From contig USIK01000043.1 of assembly GCA_900554775.1 (NCBI GenBank), positions 1 to 6,835 on the forward strand: a DNA stretch of 6,835 nt, in the 5' to 3' direction. A model generated the notes under the pieces. It ran no database searches. It saw nothing but the letters and a program-made list of their open reading frames with translations, and had not been told where the DNA came from. This DNA is from an uncultured Oscillospiraceae bacterium (GTDB lineage: Bacteria; Bacillota; Clostridia; Oscillospirales; Acutalibacteraceae). The first letter of the stretch is position 1; each line of letters starts with the position of its first letter. Position numbers and translations under genes: made by a program. Shown in pieces: positions 6,800 to 6,835 of this stretch.

Positions 6800-6835
6800 T
6801 CTTACAGCTCAAACGGCAAAGATTACGAACTAAAA
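6800..6835 (+). other. In-frame open continuation after the USP-like stop codon
   Basis: The same reading frame stays open for twelve codons to the window edge and reads SYSSNGKDYELK. In USPs a segment of the form Y-x-L-x-A-V precedes the catalytic His region, so this may be the severed C-terminal part of the protease domain. Twelve codons are too few to prove it. Confidence 0.4.

Overview
The window looks like bacterial DNA of low to moderate GC, most likely from a Gram-positive Bacillota/Clostridia-type organism, possibly host-associated. The reasons are near-consensus housekeeping (sigma-A type) promoters, purine-rich Shine-Dalgarno sequences, a compact hairpin plus U-tract terminator, and a double-glycine (Nif11-like) leader peptide. 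The taxon is inferred; there is no rRNA or marker gene to fix it.

Layout. Bases 1-856 hold the 5' part of a leftward gene that runs off the window. It encodes a membrane-anchored protein whose soluble part resembles a degenerate protein kinase. A 216-base AT-rich divergent region follows (857-1072), with two interlocked sigma-A-like promoters on opposite strands and a hairpin-forming inverted repeat in the leader of the rightward transcript. Bases 1073-3988 encode a 971-residue receptor with two extracytoplasmic sensor regions (a beta-propeller-like segment and a Cache-like segment), four membrane helices, a HAMP domain and a divergent class III nucleotidyl-cyclase-like domain. After 24 bases comes a 500-residue membrane-anchored MORN-repeat protein (4013-5515), probably in the same operon. 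The operon ends at a clear intrinsic terminator (5546-5580).

The last gene (5603-6799) is the most striking. Its N-terminus is a Nif11-like leader ending in VSGG. Hydrophobic segments and a helical region follow, and then the Cys box and QQD box of a ubiquitin-specific protease (USP, peptidase family C19). The reading frame stops at a TAA before any catalytic His box, but the same frame stays open beyond the stop to the window edge and reads SYSSNGKDYELK, similar to what precedes the His box in USPs. The gene may therefore be interrupted, or it may end naturally without the His.

How it may fit together (inference): the divergent genes look like a cell-surface signalling module, with a pseudokinase-like membrane protein, a dual-sensor receptor with a cyclase-like output and a surface MORN protein. 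Next to it lies a potentially exported, ubiquitin-protease-like protein that would make sense in a bacterium living with eukaryotes. A functional link between the module and the protease gene rests only on adjacency.
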